Origin: Candidatus Bathyarchaeia archaeon
GTDB lineage: Archaea > Thermoproteota > Bathyarchaeia > Bathyarchaeales > Bathycorpusculaceae
Direction of reading: 5' to 3'
DNA length: 64,000 nucleotides
NCBI GenBank assembly: GCA_041447175.1
Contig: CP166960.1
Span: 2,186,519-2,250,518 of the forward strand
The notes beneath the pieces were generated by a model. That model did not search any database. It was not told the origin of the DNA and saw only the letters and a list, made by a program, of their open reading frames with translations. The position numbers and the translations under genes were made by a program. Below, piece by piece: positions 17,765 through 25,565 of this stretch (positions are counted from its first letter, which is position 1; each line of letters starts with the position of its first letter).

Positions 17765-17842
17765 CCGCAAACACTTTTCTTGTGTTTAAGCCTCAAATTC
17801 TTTATTAGCGTTCAAAAGCATCGTTTAGCAGAAACCTTTTCC

Positions 17843-19231
17843 GTGGTTAACCCTGTGGTAGAGATTAAAAACCGAGAACAACTCCTCCAAAACGCCCAGA
17901 CACCCCGTCTAAACAAAGCCCGTGCATTAGCGCTCCGATGCCTTGAAGAGGCAGTGAACGCAGTAGAACCCAAACAGTTGCTGAAAAATAAACTGATAAA
18001 GAAAAATAGTCAGTTACGCATTGACGACTTGGTTTTTGATTTGGACAAGTTTGAGCGTGTTTTTGTGGTGGGCGGCGGCAAAGCAGGTGCAGCCATGACT
18101 CAAGCAGTGGAGAAGGTTCTGGGTATGCGGATAACGGGTGGAGTTGTGAATGTTCCTTACGGCAGCAAACGTCCAACCCAAAAGGTGGAGCTACAGGAAG
18201 CACAACATCCTGTTCCGGACCAAGCAGGCGTTGAAGGCACAAGACGCATCATGCAAATAGCCCAAGAAGCCACCGCACAGGATTTGGTGATTTGCCTGAT
18301 TTCAGGCGGCGGCTCCAGCCTTATGCCCCTGCCTCGCCAAGGAATCTCGTTGGAGGATAAACAGGCACTTACAAACATGCTTCTGAAAAGCGGCGCAGAC
18401 ATAACGGAAGTGAACATTGTCCGAAAACACCTTTCCGCATTTAAAGGTGGGTGGCTAGCAAAAAAAGCTTACCCTGCAACCGTGTTGAATCTGGTTTTGT
18501 CGGATGTTATGGGGGACCCGTTGGACGCCATTGCTTCGGGACCAACTGTCCCTGACTCCTCAACGTTTGGTGACGCGCAAGGTATCCTTGAGAAGTATGG
18601 GTTGTGGCTTAAAGCTCCAGTTGCTGTCCGCGAACTAATCACAGAAGGCGCAGAGAGCATGATTGAGGAGACTCCCAAAGCCCAAGACCCCGCCTTCAAA
18701 AACGTCCACAACGTTGTAATCGGTAACAACCGGACCGCCAGCCAAGCCGCCCTCAAATGCCTCCAAAGCGAAGGCATAAACACGCTGCTTTTAGCCGATT
18801 TGTTGGAGGGAGAAGCCAAGGATGTGGGGGAAGCGTTTGCCAAGTTTGCTGTGGGCGTGGTGGTTTCGGATACGCCTATTCCTAAGCCTGTGGGGGTTGT
18901 GGCAGGCGGCGAAACCACGGTTACTGTTCGGGGTGAAGGGTTGGGGGGCAGAAATCAGGAGTTGGCGTTGGCTTCTGCGTTAAATCTTGGAGGATTGGAG
19001 GAATGTGTAATTGCCTCTTTTAGCACCGACGGCGTGGACGGACCTACAGATGCGGCGGGAGCCATTGTGGACGGCTACACCCTGAAGAGAGCAAAACAGG
19101 CGGGTTTAAACCCCGAGGAGTATTTGGCACGAAATGATGCGTACCACTTTTTTTCCAAACTGGGCGACCTTATTCATACAGATGCAACGGGAACCAATGT
19201 TAACGATATATCTGTGATTATCGCACTATAA
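17843..19231 (+). CDS. gckA: Glycerate 2-kinase (MOFRL family)
   Basis: Enzyme of about 462 residues that phosphorylates glycerate to 2-phosphoglycerate. Seen are the N-terminal domain with VFVVGGGKAGAAMTQAVEKV, the phosphate-binding ISGGGSSLMPLP, VNIVRKHLSAFKGGWLA (catalytic Lys region), LSDVMGDPLDAIASGPT, and the C-terminal MOFRL domain with GGRNQELALA and STDGVDGPTDAAGA. The open frame starts at 17780, but a GTG at 17843 (then NPVVEIKN) fits the family and a TATA-like box near 17805. The MoaD-like gene starts 5 nt after the stop, followed by the SAM hydrolase; the three form an operon of unclear logic. Confidence 0.88.
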   Translation: MVNPVVEIKNREQLLQNAQTPRLNKARALALRCLEEAVNAVEPKQLLKNKLIKKNSQLRIDDLVFDLDKFERVFVVGGGKAGAAMTQAVEKVLGMRITGGVVNVPYGSKRPTQKVELQEAQHPVPDQAGVEGTRRIMQIAQEATAQDLVICLISGGGSSLMPLPRQGISLEDKQALTNMLLKSGADITEVNIVRKHLSAFKGGWLAKKAYPATVLNLVLSDVMGDPLDAIASGPTVPDSSTFGDAQGILEKYGLWLKAPVAVRELITEGAESMIEETPKAQDPAFKNVHNVVIGNNRTASQAALKCLQSEGINTLLLADLLEGEAKDVGEAFAKFAVGVVVSDTPIPKPVGVVAGGETTVTVRGEGLGGRNQELALASALNLGGLEECVIASFSTDGVDGPTDAAGAIVDGYTLKRAKQAGLNPEEYLARNDAYHFFSKLGDLIHTDATGTNVNDISVIIAL

Positions 19232-19236
19232 AATGA

Positions 19237-19530
19237 GTGAACAAAGTGTCAGTTACTTTAAAGTTTCTGGGTGCACTGCGGCATGCCTCTGGACAAGACA
19301 AAGTCATCGTCGAATGCGCCGACCAAACCACCGTGATGGCCCTCGTGGAAGCCGCAACTAAGCAAGCTCCAGCGTTGCGCCCTAACCTGCTTGACGAGCA
19401 ACTGGACACACCCAAGCCCAACGCGCTGGTTCTGGTTAATGGCAAAGAAATCAGCGTTCTTAACGGTTTAGAAACCAAGGTTAAAGACGGCGACGAAGTT
19501 GTTTTTGTGCCTGTAGTACATGGAGGCTAA
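19237..19530 (+). CDS. MoaD/ThiS-type ubiquitin-like protein (possible SAMP)
   Basis: A 97-residue beta-grasp protein ending in Gly-Gly (VVHGG), the feature needed for adenylation and thiocarboxylate or isopeptide formation. The body shows LKFLGALRHASGQDKVIVEC and VLVNGKEISVLNGLETKVKDGDEVVFVPVV, as in MoaD. It may be the sulfur carrier for molybdopterin synthesis or an archaeal ubiquitin-like modifier; the Gly-Gly end fits both. No MoaE or E1 enzyme is in this window. Start GTG at 19237. It lies inside an operon with glycerate kinase upstream (5 nt) and SAM hydrolase downstream (3 nt). Confidence 0.8.
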   Translation: MNKVSVTLKFLGALRHASGQDKVIVECADQTTVMALVEAATKQAPALRPNLLDEQLDTPKPNALVLVNGKEISVLNGLETKVKDGDEVVFVPVVHGG

Positions 19531-19533
19531 ACG

Positions 19534-20316
19534 GTGCCCGTCGTTACGTTGACCACGGACTTTGGGCTGAAAGACCCTTATGTGGCGGAGATGAAAGCCG
19601 CAATTCTTGGCATATGCCCAGCCGCCACAATCGTCGACGTGACACACCTCGTGGAAAAGTTTGACGTCCGTGAGGGCGCGTTTATGCTGGCTTCAGCCGC
19701 ACCCTTCTTTCCAGAGGGAACCGTTCATGTTGCAGTGGTTGACCCGGGCGTGGGTACGCAGAGGCGCCCCATTGTGATTCAGACGGGTAAGTGTTTTTTT
19801 GTGGGTCCAGACAACGGCGTGATGGCTCTTGCCGCACAAGCCCAAGGCATAAAACAAATTCGGCAACTGGAAAGCCGCCGTTTCATGTTGCCTCATGTTT
19901 CGGGAACTTTTCATGGACGCGACATTTTCGCCCCCACAGCCGCTCACCTTGCCAACGGGGTGCTCGTAGCAGAGTTTGGTCCGCTACTATCGGAGTTTGT
20001 TGAGCCAAGCTACGCCAAAGTTGTACGAGACAAAGACAGCGTGGCTGGGGAGGTGCTACATGTGGATGATTTTGGGAACATAATAACCAACATACCAAGC
20101 CAAGAAACCAAAGACTTTCAGGGCGTGGTGCAGGTTGAGTTGCCGCAGACGGCTTTGGAGTTGAAGCTTTCTCGAGCCTACGGCAACGTCAAGCCACACA
20201 TGCCGGTAGTGCTGGTCGGCAGTCACGGCTACTTGGAAATCGCCTTAAACCAGGGCAGTGCAGCCGCCAAGTTTTCGGCAAAAGCAGGCGACCAAGTCAA
20301 GCTTGTGAGGGTATAG
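19534..20316 (+). CDS. S-adenosyl-L-methionine hydrolase (adenosine-forming), DUF62 family
   Basis: A 260-residue protein of the family that contains SAM hydrolases (SAM hydroxide adenosyltransferase) and the fluorinase and chlorinase. Signatures: VTLTTDFGLKDPYVAEMKA at the N-terminus, VDPGVGTQRRPI near residue 70, VGPDNGVM near 90, and HGRDIFAPTAAHLANG near 128. Archaeal members hydrolyse SAM to adenosine and methionine. The fluorinase insertion loop is not seen. Start GTG at 19534, 3 nt after the MoaD-like gene, so translation is probably coupled. Confidence 0.85.
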   Translation: MPVVTLTTDFGLKDPYVAEMKAAILGICPAATIVDVTHLVEKFDVREGAFMLASAAPFFPEGTVHVAVVDPGVGTQRRPIVIQTGKCFFVGPDNGVMALAAQAQGIKQIRQLESRRFMLPHVSGTFHGRDIFAPTAAHLANGVLVAEFGPLLSEFVEPSYAKVVRDKDSVAGEVLHVDDFGNIITNIPSQETKDFQGVVQVELPQTALELKLSRAYGNVKPHMPVVLVGSHGYLEIALNQGSAAAKFSAKAGDQVKLVRV

Positions 20317-20372
20317 CTTTTCGCATAAGCCATAAATAAAAAAGCCTCGTTAGAAACTGGAAGGTCACCGTT

Positions 20373-21911
20373 ATGCCAGAGAATTTACGCTTAACCTACA
20401 AAAGGCTGCTAGAAAGAAACCGAAACCTCATCGTTTTAGGCTCCGCAGAAGCCATAGTCCAATGGGACATGGAAACCATGATGCCGCCCAAAGCCGTGGA
20501 ACTGCGCAGCGAACAACTTGCGCTGCTTAGCCAGCTTCACCACAAAATGAGTACAGCTCCCGCAACAGGAAAATTCCTTGATGCTATCCTTGGGCACCCT
20601 CAGTATGAAACGTTAAGCGAAGTTGAGAAGCGTAATGTGCAGCTTATCAAAAAGAACTATGACGAACAAACCAAGCTGCCCACAAAACTCGTCGCTGCCA
20701 CGGCAAAGCAGCAGGCAATAACGGTGAACACGTGGAAGAAAGCCAAAGCCAAGAAAGACTACGCCCTTTTCAAACCCGAATTAGAAAAACTGCTGTCGCT
20801 AAATAAGCAAGCCGCAGAAATTCTCATGAAAGTTAAAGAAACCAAAACCGCCTACGATGCGTTGATTGACATTTACGAGCCCAAAATGACCGCCAGAGAA
20901 ATCGCATTGGTGTTTGGGGAGCTGCAGCGGGGAGTGGAGAGGCTGCTGGAGAAAATCCAAAACGCAAAGTCCCAGCCAGACACCACCATTCTTCAGACGG
21001 AGGTTTCGGTGGAGAAGCAGCGGCAAGTTGCATCGGTTCTTATGCGGGTTCTGGGTTATGAGACGCCGCCTTCGCCCAACGCTGCGGGACGGCTGGACGA
21101 GACCGAGCACCCGTTCACAACGGGCTACTATGATGACGTTCGCATAACCACCCATTACCACCCCCAAAACTTTTCCAGCGCGGTTTTTTCGGTTCTGCAC
21201 GAGACGGGACATGCGCTTTATGAGCAGGGACTGCCCCAGCAGTGGAAGTACCAGCCTGTCGGGTCACCTTGCAGCTTGGGTTTTCATGAGTCCCAGTCCC
21301 GCCTGTACGAGAATATTGTGGGAAGAAGCAAAGAGTTCTGGACCGCAACCCTGCTAAAAGTGAAAGCTGCCGCTTCACCTTTCCTTTCAGACTTGGAGCT
21401 GGACAGCTTCCTTGACGCTGTGAATGCCGTTGCGCCGTCAAAGATTCGTATTGAGGCTGACGAGGTCACCTATAACCTGCATGTGATTATTCGGTTCCAG
21501 ATAGAAGGGGACCTGTTTGAGGGCAAGGTTGGGGTTGAGGAGTTACCAACGGTTTGGAACCAGAAATACAAGCAACTGTTGGGCGTGAAGGTGGAGAACG
21601 ATTCCGAAGGCATCATGCAAGACACCCACTGGGCAAGCGGCCTGTACGGTTACTTTCCCACCTACGCTTTAGGCAACATTTACTCGGGGCAAATCAGACG
21701 AAGCATTCAAGAGGCAGCCCCAGCATATCAGAAGGAAATAGCAGCGGGCAACCTCGTTACGCTACGGACATGGCTGGCAAACAATGTTTACTGTTACGGA
21801 AACCTCTACGACCCCGCGGTTTTAATTAAAAAGGCGACTGGAACCATACTTTCAGTTAAGCCGTATCTGACATATCTTGAGGAGAAGTACGGGGCGCTTT
21901 ATGGGGTTTAA
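20373..21911 (+). CDS. Carboxypeptidase M32 (Taq type)
   Basis: Thermostable-type zinc carboxypeptidase of 512 residues, the full family length. The zinc motif is HETGH at residues 276-280 (VLHETGHALYEQGLP), and the third ligand lies in FHESQSRLYENIVGRS about 25 residues on. The N-terminal helices include AEAIVQWDMETMMPPKA, and the substrate region YFPTYALGNIYSGQI is conserved. GGAAGGTCACC precedes the ATG and a TATA-like CATAAATAAA lies near 20330. It acts in the cytoplasm (no signal peptide) and removes C-terminal residues from peptides. Its 3' end overlaps the small membrane gene on the other strand by 4 nt. Confidence 0.92.
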   Translation: MPENLRLTYKRLLERNRNLIVLGSAEAIVQWDMETMMPPKAVELRSEQLALLSQLHHKMSTAPATGKFLDAILGHPQYETLSEVEKRNVQLIKKNYDEQTKLPTKLVAATAKQQAITVNTWKKAKAKKDYALFKPELEKLLSLNKQAAEILMKVKETKTAYDALIDIYEPKMTAREIALVFGELQRGVERLLEKIQNAKSQPDTTILQTEVSVEKQRQVASVLMRVLGYETPPSPNAAGRLDETEHPFTTGYYDDVRITTHYHPQNFSSAVFSVLHETGHALYEQGLPQQWKYQPVGSPCSLGFHESQSRLYENIVGRSKEFWTATLLKVKAAASPFLSDLELDSFLDAVNAVAPSKIRIEADEVTYNLHVIIRFQIEGDLFEGKVGVEELPTVWNQKYKQLLGVKVENDSEGIMQDTHWASGLYGYFPTYALGNIYSGQIRRSIQEAAPAYQKEIAAGNLVTLRTWLANNVYCYGNLYDPAVLIKKATGTILSVKPYLTYLEEKYGALYGV

Positions 21912-22123
21912 GCGGACTCGGCTGAAGCTGTTGCGTCAGTTTTTGGTTTGCTTAGGCTGTTGTAGACGTAAAGCAGGATTAACGCCAAGATGCCGCCCAA
22001 GAAAAGGAAGACACCAAACCAGCCTATGAGGGCGTTGTAGATGTTGGCGCCAACCAAAAAGAACACAATTCCCACTATAATTAAGCATAGGCATAACCAA
22101 TCTTCCCGCGACACCTTCAACAA
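21908..22123 (-). CDS. Small two-helix membrane protein
   Basis: A 71-residue protein with two hydrophobic segments (about residues 10-27, LCLIIVGIVFFLVGANIY, and 34-54) and a short polar C-terminus rich in Ala, Ser and Thr. Both ends face the same side of the membrane. I do not recognise the family. It is convergent with, and overlaps by 4 nt, the carboxypeptidase gene. The clean two-segment hydrophobic pattern and the absence of any other coding frame support it as real. Confidence 0.55.
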   Translation of the reverse strand: MLKVSREDWLCLCLIIVGIVFFLVGANIYNALIGWFGVFLFLGGILALILLYVYNSLSKPKTDATASAESA

Positions 22124-22294
22124 CGCTCCTTTTTAGATTAGATGTTTGAACCTGAAAAATACCGCCGCCTCGATATATAGAGTTACCGACTGTAGAATCG
22201 GAAACAACATACGCCCAAGACACTTCGTGCACAAGAATCCCTGTTTAAGGGTTAAGAGGGCGCACAGAGAAAGTATTCGGGTTTGTCCGACAGT

Positions 22295-22302
22295 CTTAAA
22301 TA
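22295..22302 (+). promoter_or_regulatory. TATA box for fae-hps
   Basis: CTTAAATACC on the + strand, about 45 nt before the ATG at 22340. It would start transcription near 22322, upstream of the first ATG, so the N-terminal extension of the protein is inside the transcript. Confidence 0.5.
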
Positions 22303-22339
22303 CCAGAGGGTAACATCCTGAACGCGGAGAACCCAGCAT

Positions 22340-23779
22340 ATGTCGGGTATTGACGCTAAAAGACCTGAAACACGAGAAGAACTCATAAAAATGTTGATGG
22401 AAGCCGCAAAAAAAGAGGTCTCCGAGAAGGGAAAACCGACAAAACCGACAATTTCTGGAACAGCTAAAACGTTAAGCATTCACCGCGACACGGTTTATAG
22501 CTGGATGAAAGAGTTTAATGTTGATTTCAAGGAGGTTCTGAATCAAATGCCCAAAAACATGTCAGACGATTTGAATAAGGATGAAAGTACATATTTAATC
22601 GGCGAGTCTCTTGTAGGAGAAGGAAATGAAGTAGCCCACATTGACCTTTTGATAGGCGACAAAACTGGTCCCGTCGGCAATGCATTCGCTCAAGGCTTAA
22701 CCATGCTTTCTGCGGGGCACACCCCGCTGCTTGCAGTAATCCGCCCCAACCTGCCGCCTAAGCCCCACACACTAATCGTGCCCAAAGTTACCGTTAAAAA
22801 CATGGCGGATACGGGTAAAATTTTTGGCCCCGCCCAAGCCGCAGTAGCAAAAGCCGTCGCAGACTCCGTCGAAGAAGGCGTAATCCCCCTGAACAAAGTA
22901 GACGATTGGCTCATCATATGCAGCGTATTCATCCACCCCCAAGCCACTGACTTCCGCAAAATCTACCAATATAACTATGGGGCCACAAAAATGGCCATCC
23001 AACGCGCCCTAAAGAAGTATCCATCCATCGAGAAAATCAACTACGACAAAGACCGCGCCAAACACCCAATCATGGGCTTTAAGGTGCCCCGCCTCTGGAG
23101 ACCACCATACGTGCAAATTGCCCTTGACGCGCCCTCACTGGAAGGTGCCAAGAAGGTTCTATCGCAGATTCCGGGCAGTGACCGCATCATAATTGAAGTC
23201 GGCACCCCACTGATTAAACGGTACGGCACCCGCGTCATCCAAGAGCTTAGGGCAGTCGCAAAAGATTTCTTCATGATAGCTGACCTCAAGACGCTAGACG
23301 TTGGAAAAGTGGAAGCCGACATAGCTTACGAAGACACCGCTGACGCCGTCGTAGCCGCAGGACTCGCGCCCCCAGAAACGCTTGACTCGACCGTGCACGA
23401 AGCCAAACGCATGGGCATCTACGCTTTCATAGACATGCTTAACGTCGACGATGTGCTTGCAAAGCTTAAGTCGCTCAAAGAGCTCCCTGACGTAGTCATT
23501 TTGCACAGAGGTATTGACCAAGAAACAGGAAGAAGCAGTGGCTTAGAACGCATCAAACTCATCCGCGAAGCCTTCCCAGACAAGAAATTCCTCATAGCAG
23601 TCGCTGGCGGCATCGTGCCGGAAACAGCCAAAGAAGCCCTCGAGAAAGGCGCAGACATTCTCATCGTCGGCAGGTACATCACGCAGAGCAAAGACATCGA
23701 ACGCAGCATCAGGGACTTTCTGGAATTAACGCCCAGCATGCGCGAAGACGTTGACCTCTACCGAGTCCACGTCGAATAA
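22340..23779 (+). CDS. fae-hps: Bifunctional Fae-Hps (formaldehyde-activating enzyme / hexulose-6-phosphate synthase) with N-terminal HTH-like extension
   Basis: A 479-residue fusion. The Fae part (about residues 84-250) joins formaldehyde to tetrahydromethanopterin; its catalytic His is His100 in NEVAHIDLLIGDKTGPVG, followed by FAQGLTMLSAGHTPLLAV. The Hps part (about 255-479, from YVQIALDAPSLEGAKKVLSQ) cleaves hexulose-6-phosphate to ribulose-5-phosphate and formaldehyde in archaea lacking the oxidative pentose phosphate path. Unusually, about 75 residues precede Fae, with a helix-turn-helix look (GTAKTLSIHRDTVYSWMKEF). An internal ATG at 22559 would give the ordinary two-domain enzyme. A T-rich tract follows the stop. 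Confidence 0.92.
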   Translation: MSGIDAKRPETREELIKMLMEAAKKEVSEKGKPTKPTISGTAKTLSIHRDTVYSWMKEFNVDFKEVLNQMPKNMSDDLNKDESTYLIGESLVGEGNEVAHIDLLIGDKTGPVGNAFAQGLTMLSAGHTPLLAVIRPNLPPKPHTLIVPKVTVKNMADTGKIFGPAQAAVAKAVADSVEEGVIPLNKVDDWLIICSVFIHPQATDFRKIYQYNYGATKMAIQRALKKYPSIEKINYDKDRAKHPIMGFKVPRLWRPPYVQIALDAPSLEGAKKVLSQIPGSDRIIIEVGTPLIKRYGTRVIQELRAVAKDFFMIADLKTLDVGKVEADIAYEDTADAVVAAGLAPPETLDSTVHEAKRMGIYAFIDMLNVDDVLAKLKSLKELPDVVILHRGIDQETGRSSGLERIKLIREAFPDKKFLIAVAGGIVPETAKEALEKGADILIVGRYITQSKDIERSIRDFLELTPSMREDVDLYRVHVE

Positions 23780-23788
23780 ACAAACATC

Positions 23789-23803
23789 CTTCTTTTCTTT
23801 TTG
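23789..23803 (+). terminator. T-rich terminator after fae-hps
   Basis: CTTCTTTTCTTTTTG lies in the 24-nt gap between the stop of fae-hps and the stop of the convergent MFS gene; a typical poly-U tract for the + strand gene. Confidence 0.45.
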
Positions 23804-24997
23804 TTACGAGAAAATTTTCAGCACCAAAAAAGCCAACAGAAAAACCACGCTTGCCACCAAAAACATCGGCAAAAAGCTCAAAGTTTCTGCTAAGTAAGGT
23901 CCCAGAAAGGAACCGCCTGCAGCCCCCAACGCAACCAGCACATCAATGAGACCAGCCTTGCCTGCAGGAATGATTTCCATAGAAAGCGAAAGCATCAGAA
24001 TAGAGTACAAGGCAAAGGCAAACCCCATCATGACCAGTATGGCGCCTGCCAGCAGGGTCGACGCGAAAGCTGCTTGCACCACCCAAATTAACAAAAGGAT
24101 AAGGAGTCCCCGAAACAGAATCATGCGGCGCATTTGTTTTCGCGCATCCATATAGACCGCGCGTCGGCTTATGAAGAAAAACCCAGTCATAGCACCAGAG
24201 GAGCTTAACATGTAAACCAAAAAAACCATGCTTTCAGGCAAGGCAAGGTCTTGAGCGAAAAACACGGGCAGAGGCGTGAAGAATATGCTTGAAGCAAGCG
24301 AGAACAAAACCATACTGACGCCAAACACCAGCAGGTTGTCACGTCGGAGCTTTTCTCTCATTGGACGACCATCCATGAGGTCAAAGGCGGCGTTGAAACC
24401 CCGAAAGGTGAAGCCCAGCTTGTTTTCTATGCTGACTAGGCGCCGCTCAAAAATCATCAAGGGGTCAGCCACGAAGAATAGTGACAGCAAGAAAGCTGCC
24501 AAGTTTAAGCCGCTACATAAGTACAGGGTATAGGTGGCACTGAAGTTTAGAGTGGCAGTGAATAAGCCTACAAGAAGCCCCAACAAGAAGCCAAACTCGG
24601 TTATGCCCTCGTAGAGGGCGAATGATTTTTCCCATTCGTTACGGGAGTAGCTTTCTGATATGAGAACGTTTTTTGGGGGTTCTTGGGCTGCGTGCAGAAT
24701 CGCCATTAGCACGTAAAGGATGGTGAATGTGAAGACGTCGGTGGCGTAGGAGAACAGAAACAGGAAGATGGCGATGGAGAAAAAGGAGAGCAATATGTAG
24801 AGTTTGTAGCGGCGGGTTTTGTCGCAGATATAGCCCCAAAAGTAAGAAGCAGGGATAGTTAAGAGCAATGCCAGGGAGGTCATGACGCCCAGGTCAACAA
24901 GGGAGCCTCCGATGGCGGGGGATATGACGTATAGGGGTATGAATACGGAAAGCAGACCGAACGCCATTTCGTGAAAGAAGAACCCCAGACGCCACAT
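23804..24997 (-). CDS. MFS-family membrane transporter
   Basis: A 397-residue integral membrane protein with about twelve hydrophobic segments in two halves separated by a charged loop (RRLVSIENKLGFTFRGFNAA, about residues 190-215). The first cytoplasmic loop has GYICDKTRRYKLYILL, the MFS motif A region (G-x3-D-(R/K)-x-R-R/K). The substrate cannot be predicted. Start ATG at 24997; a TATA-like CTATAAAG is at 25039-25046 on the minus strand. It is convergent with fae-hps, and no operon partner is visible. Confidence 0.82.
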   Translation of the reverse strand: MWRLGFFFHEMAFGLLSVFIPLYVISPAIGGSLVDLGVMTSLALLLTIPASYFWGYICDKTRRYKLYILLSFFSIAIFLFLFSYATDVFTFTILYVLMAILHAAQEPPKNVLISESYSRNEWEKSFALYEGITEFGFLLGLLVGLFTATLNFSATYTLYLCSGLNLAAFLLSLFFVADPLMIFERRLVSIENKLGFTFRGFNAAFDLMDGRPMREKLRRDNLLVFGVSMVLFSLASSIFFTPLPVFFAQDLALPESMVFLVYMLSSSGAMTGFFFISRRAVYMDARKQMRRMILFRGLLILLLIWVVQAAFASTLLAGAILVMMGFAFALYSILMLSLSMEIIPAGKAGLIDVLVALGAAGGSFLGPYLAETLSFLPMFLVASVVFLLAFLVLKIFS

Positions 24998-25046
24998 GGT
25001 GGTCAGAGCAACTTTCGCAAAAGCATTAAAACGTTTACTTTATAGA

Positions 25047-25418
25047 AAAGAAAACCGCGGCGGCTTCTTGTTAGCAGCTCTTGAGATTATGTAGAAGCAA
25101 GTAAAAACAGGTTAGAAATACTCCTTTTCAACTGTTGAAAGGTTATTGGAAACGTGCCGCAAACAGGTTGCATAGGCGTATGTAGAACTATTTTTTCTGT
25201 AATGCAAAACAGTTTATTTCAGCAAACAGAAAGAGAAGGTGGGAAGGAAGGAGAAAATGGCAAATTTTTGCCTATTCTTCTTTTATCGAGCATTGTTTAA
25301 CTTATTTTTCCAAGCACCTCAAAACAAGTCCCAGCGTCGAGCATTCAACTTGATACAAAAACAGCCCCCAGAACAAATAGGTACCAGTCGTTTAATAAAA
25401 AAAGCGTCTTCCATTTTC
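25047..25418. other. Gene-free part of the gap between MFS gene and first surface-protein gene
   Basis: The gap 24998-25565 has no credible protein gene. It holds the MFS promoter (near 25040), then about 350 nt of A/T-rich sequence in which I see nothing definite, then the structured element at 25419-25516 and the surface-gene terminator at 25536-25552. A TATA-like GTTTAATAAAA at 25390-25400 is placed about 28 nt before the structured element and could be its promoter. Confidence 0.4.
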
Positions 25419-25516
25419 GTGAGAACTTGCTGGGGCTCTGGAACGGAAACTTGGAGAATGAGAAAAACCAACGAGCAAGTTGGAAACTCGTTTCCAGAAC
25501 TCTCTCAGCCTCTCAC
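25419..25516 (+). ncRNA. Three-copy structured RNA element, copy A
   Basis: One of three related elements (others at 41217-41305 and 44963-45053). Read on the + strand: GTGAGA (25419-25424) pairs with TCTCAC (25511-25516); GCTG (25429-25432) with CAGC (25506-25509); GGGCTCTGGA (25433-25442) with TCCAGAACTC (25493-25502, one mismatch, one G-U), leaving a 3-nt TCT bulge on the 3' side; inner stem ATGAG (25458-25462) with CTCGT (25487-25491); apical hairpin CCAAC (25468-25472) with GTTGG (25479-25483), loop GAGCAA. A purine-rich segment (TTGGAGA) lies in the 5' internal loop. A TATA-like box at 25390-25400 fits a transcript starting at the first base. Function unknown. Confidence 0.6.
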
Positions 25517-25535
25517 GTTCACTCTTAATACGTTT

Positions 25536-25552
25536 CAAAAAAAGGAAAGAAG
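25536..25552 (-). terminator. T-rich terminator of surface-protein gene 1
   Basis: On the minus strand CCTTCTTTCCTTTTTTTG follows the stop by about 14 nt. The same CC-TTTTTT-CC-TTTTTT-G pattern follows all four surface-protein genes. It lies between the gene and RNA copy A, which makes the latter unlikely to be 3' UTR. Confidence 0.6.
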
Positions 25553-25565
25553 GGATTTTTGCAGG

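Noticed and set aside
25419-25516. RNA element copy A as 3' UTR of surface-protein gene 1
   Set aside because: A T-rich terminator lies between gene and element in all three cases, and wobble pairs favour the other strand.
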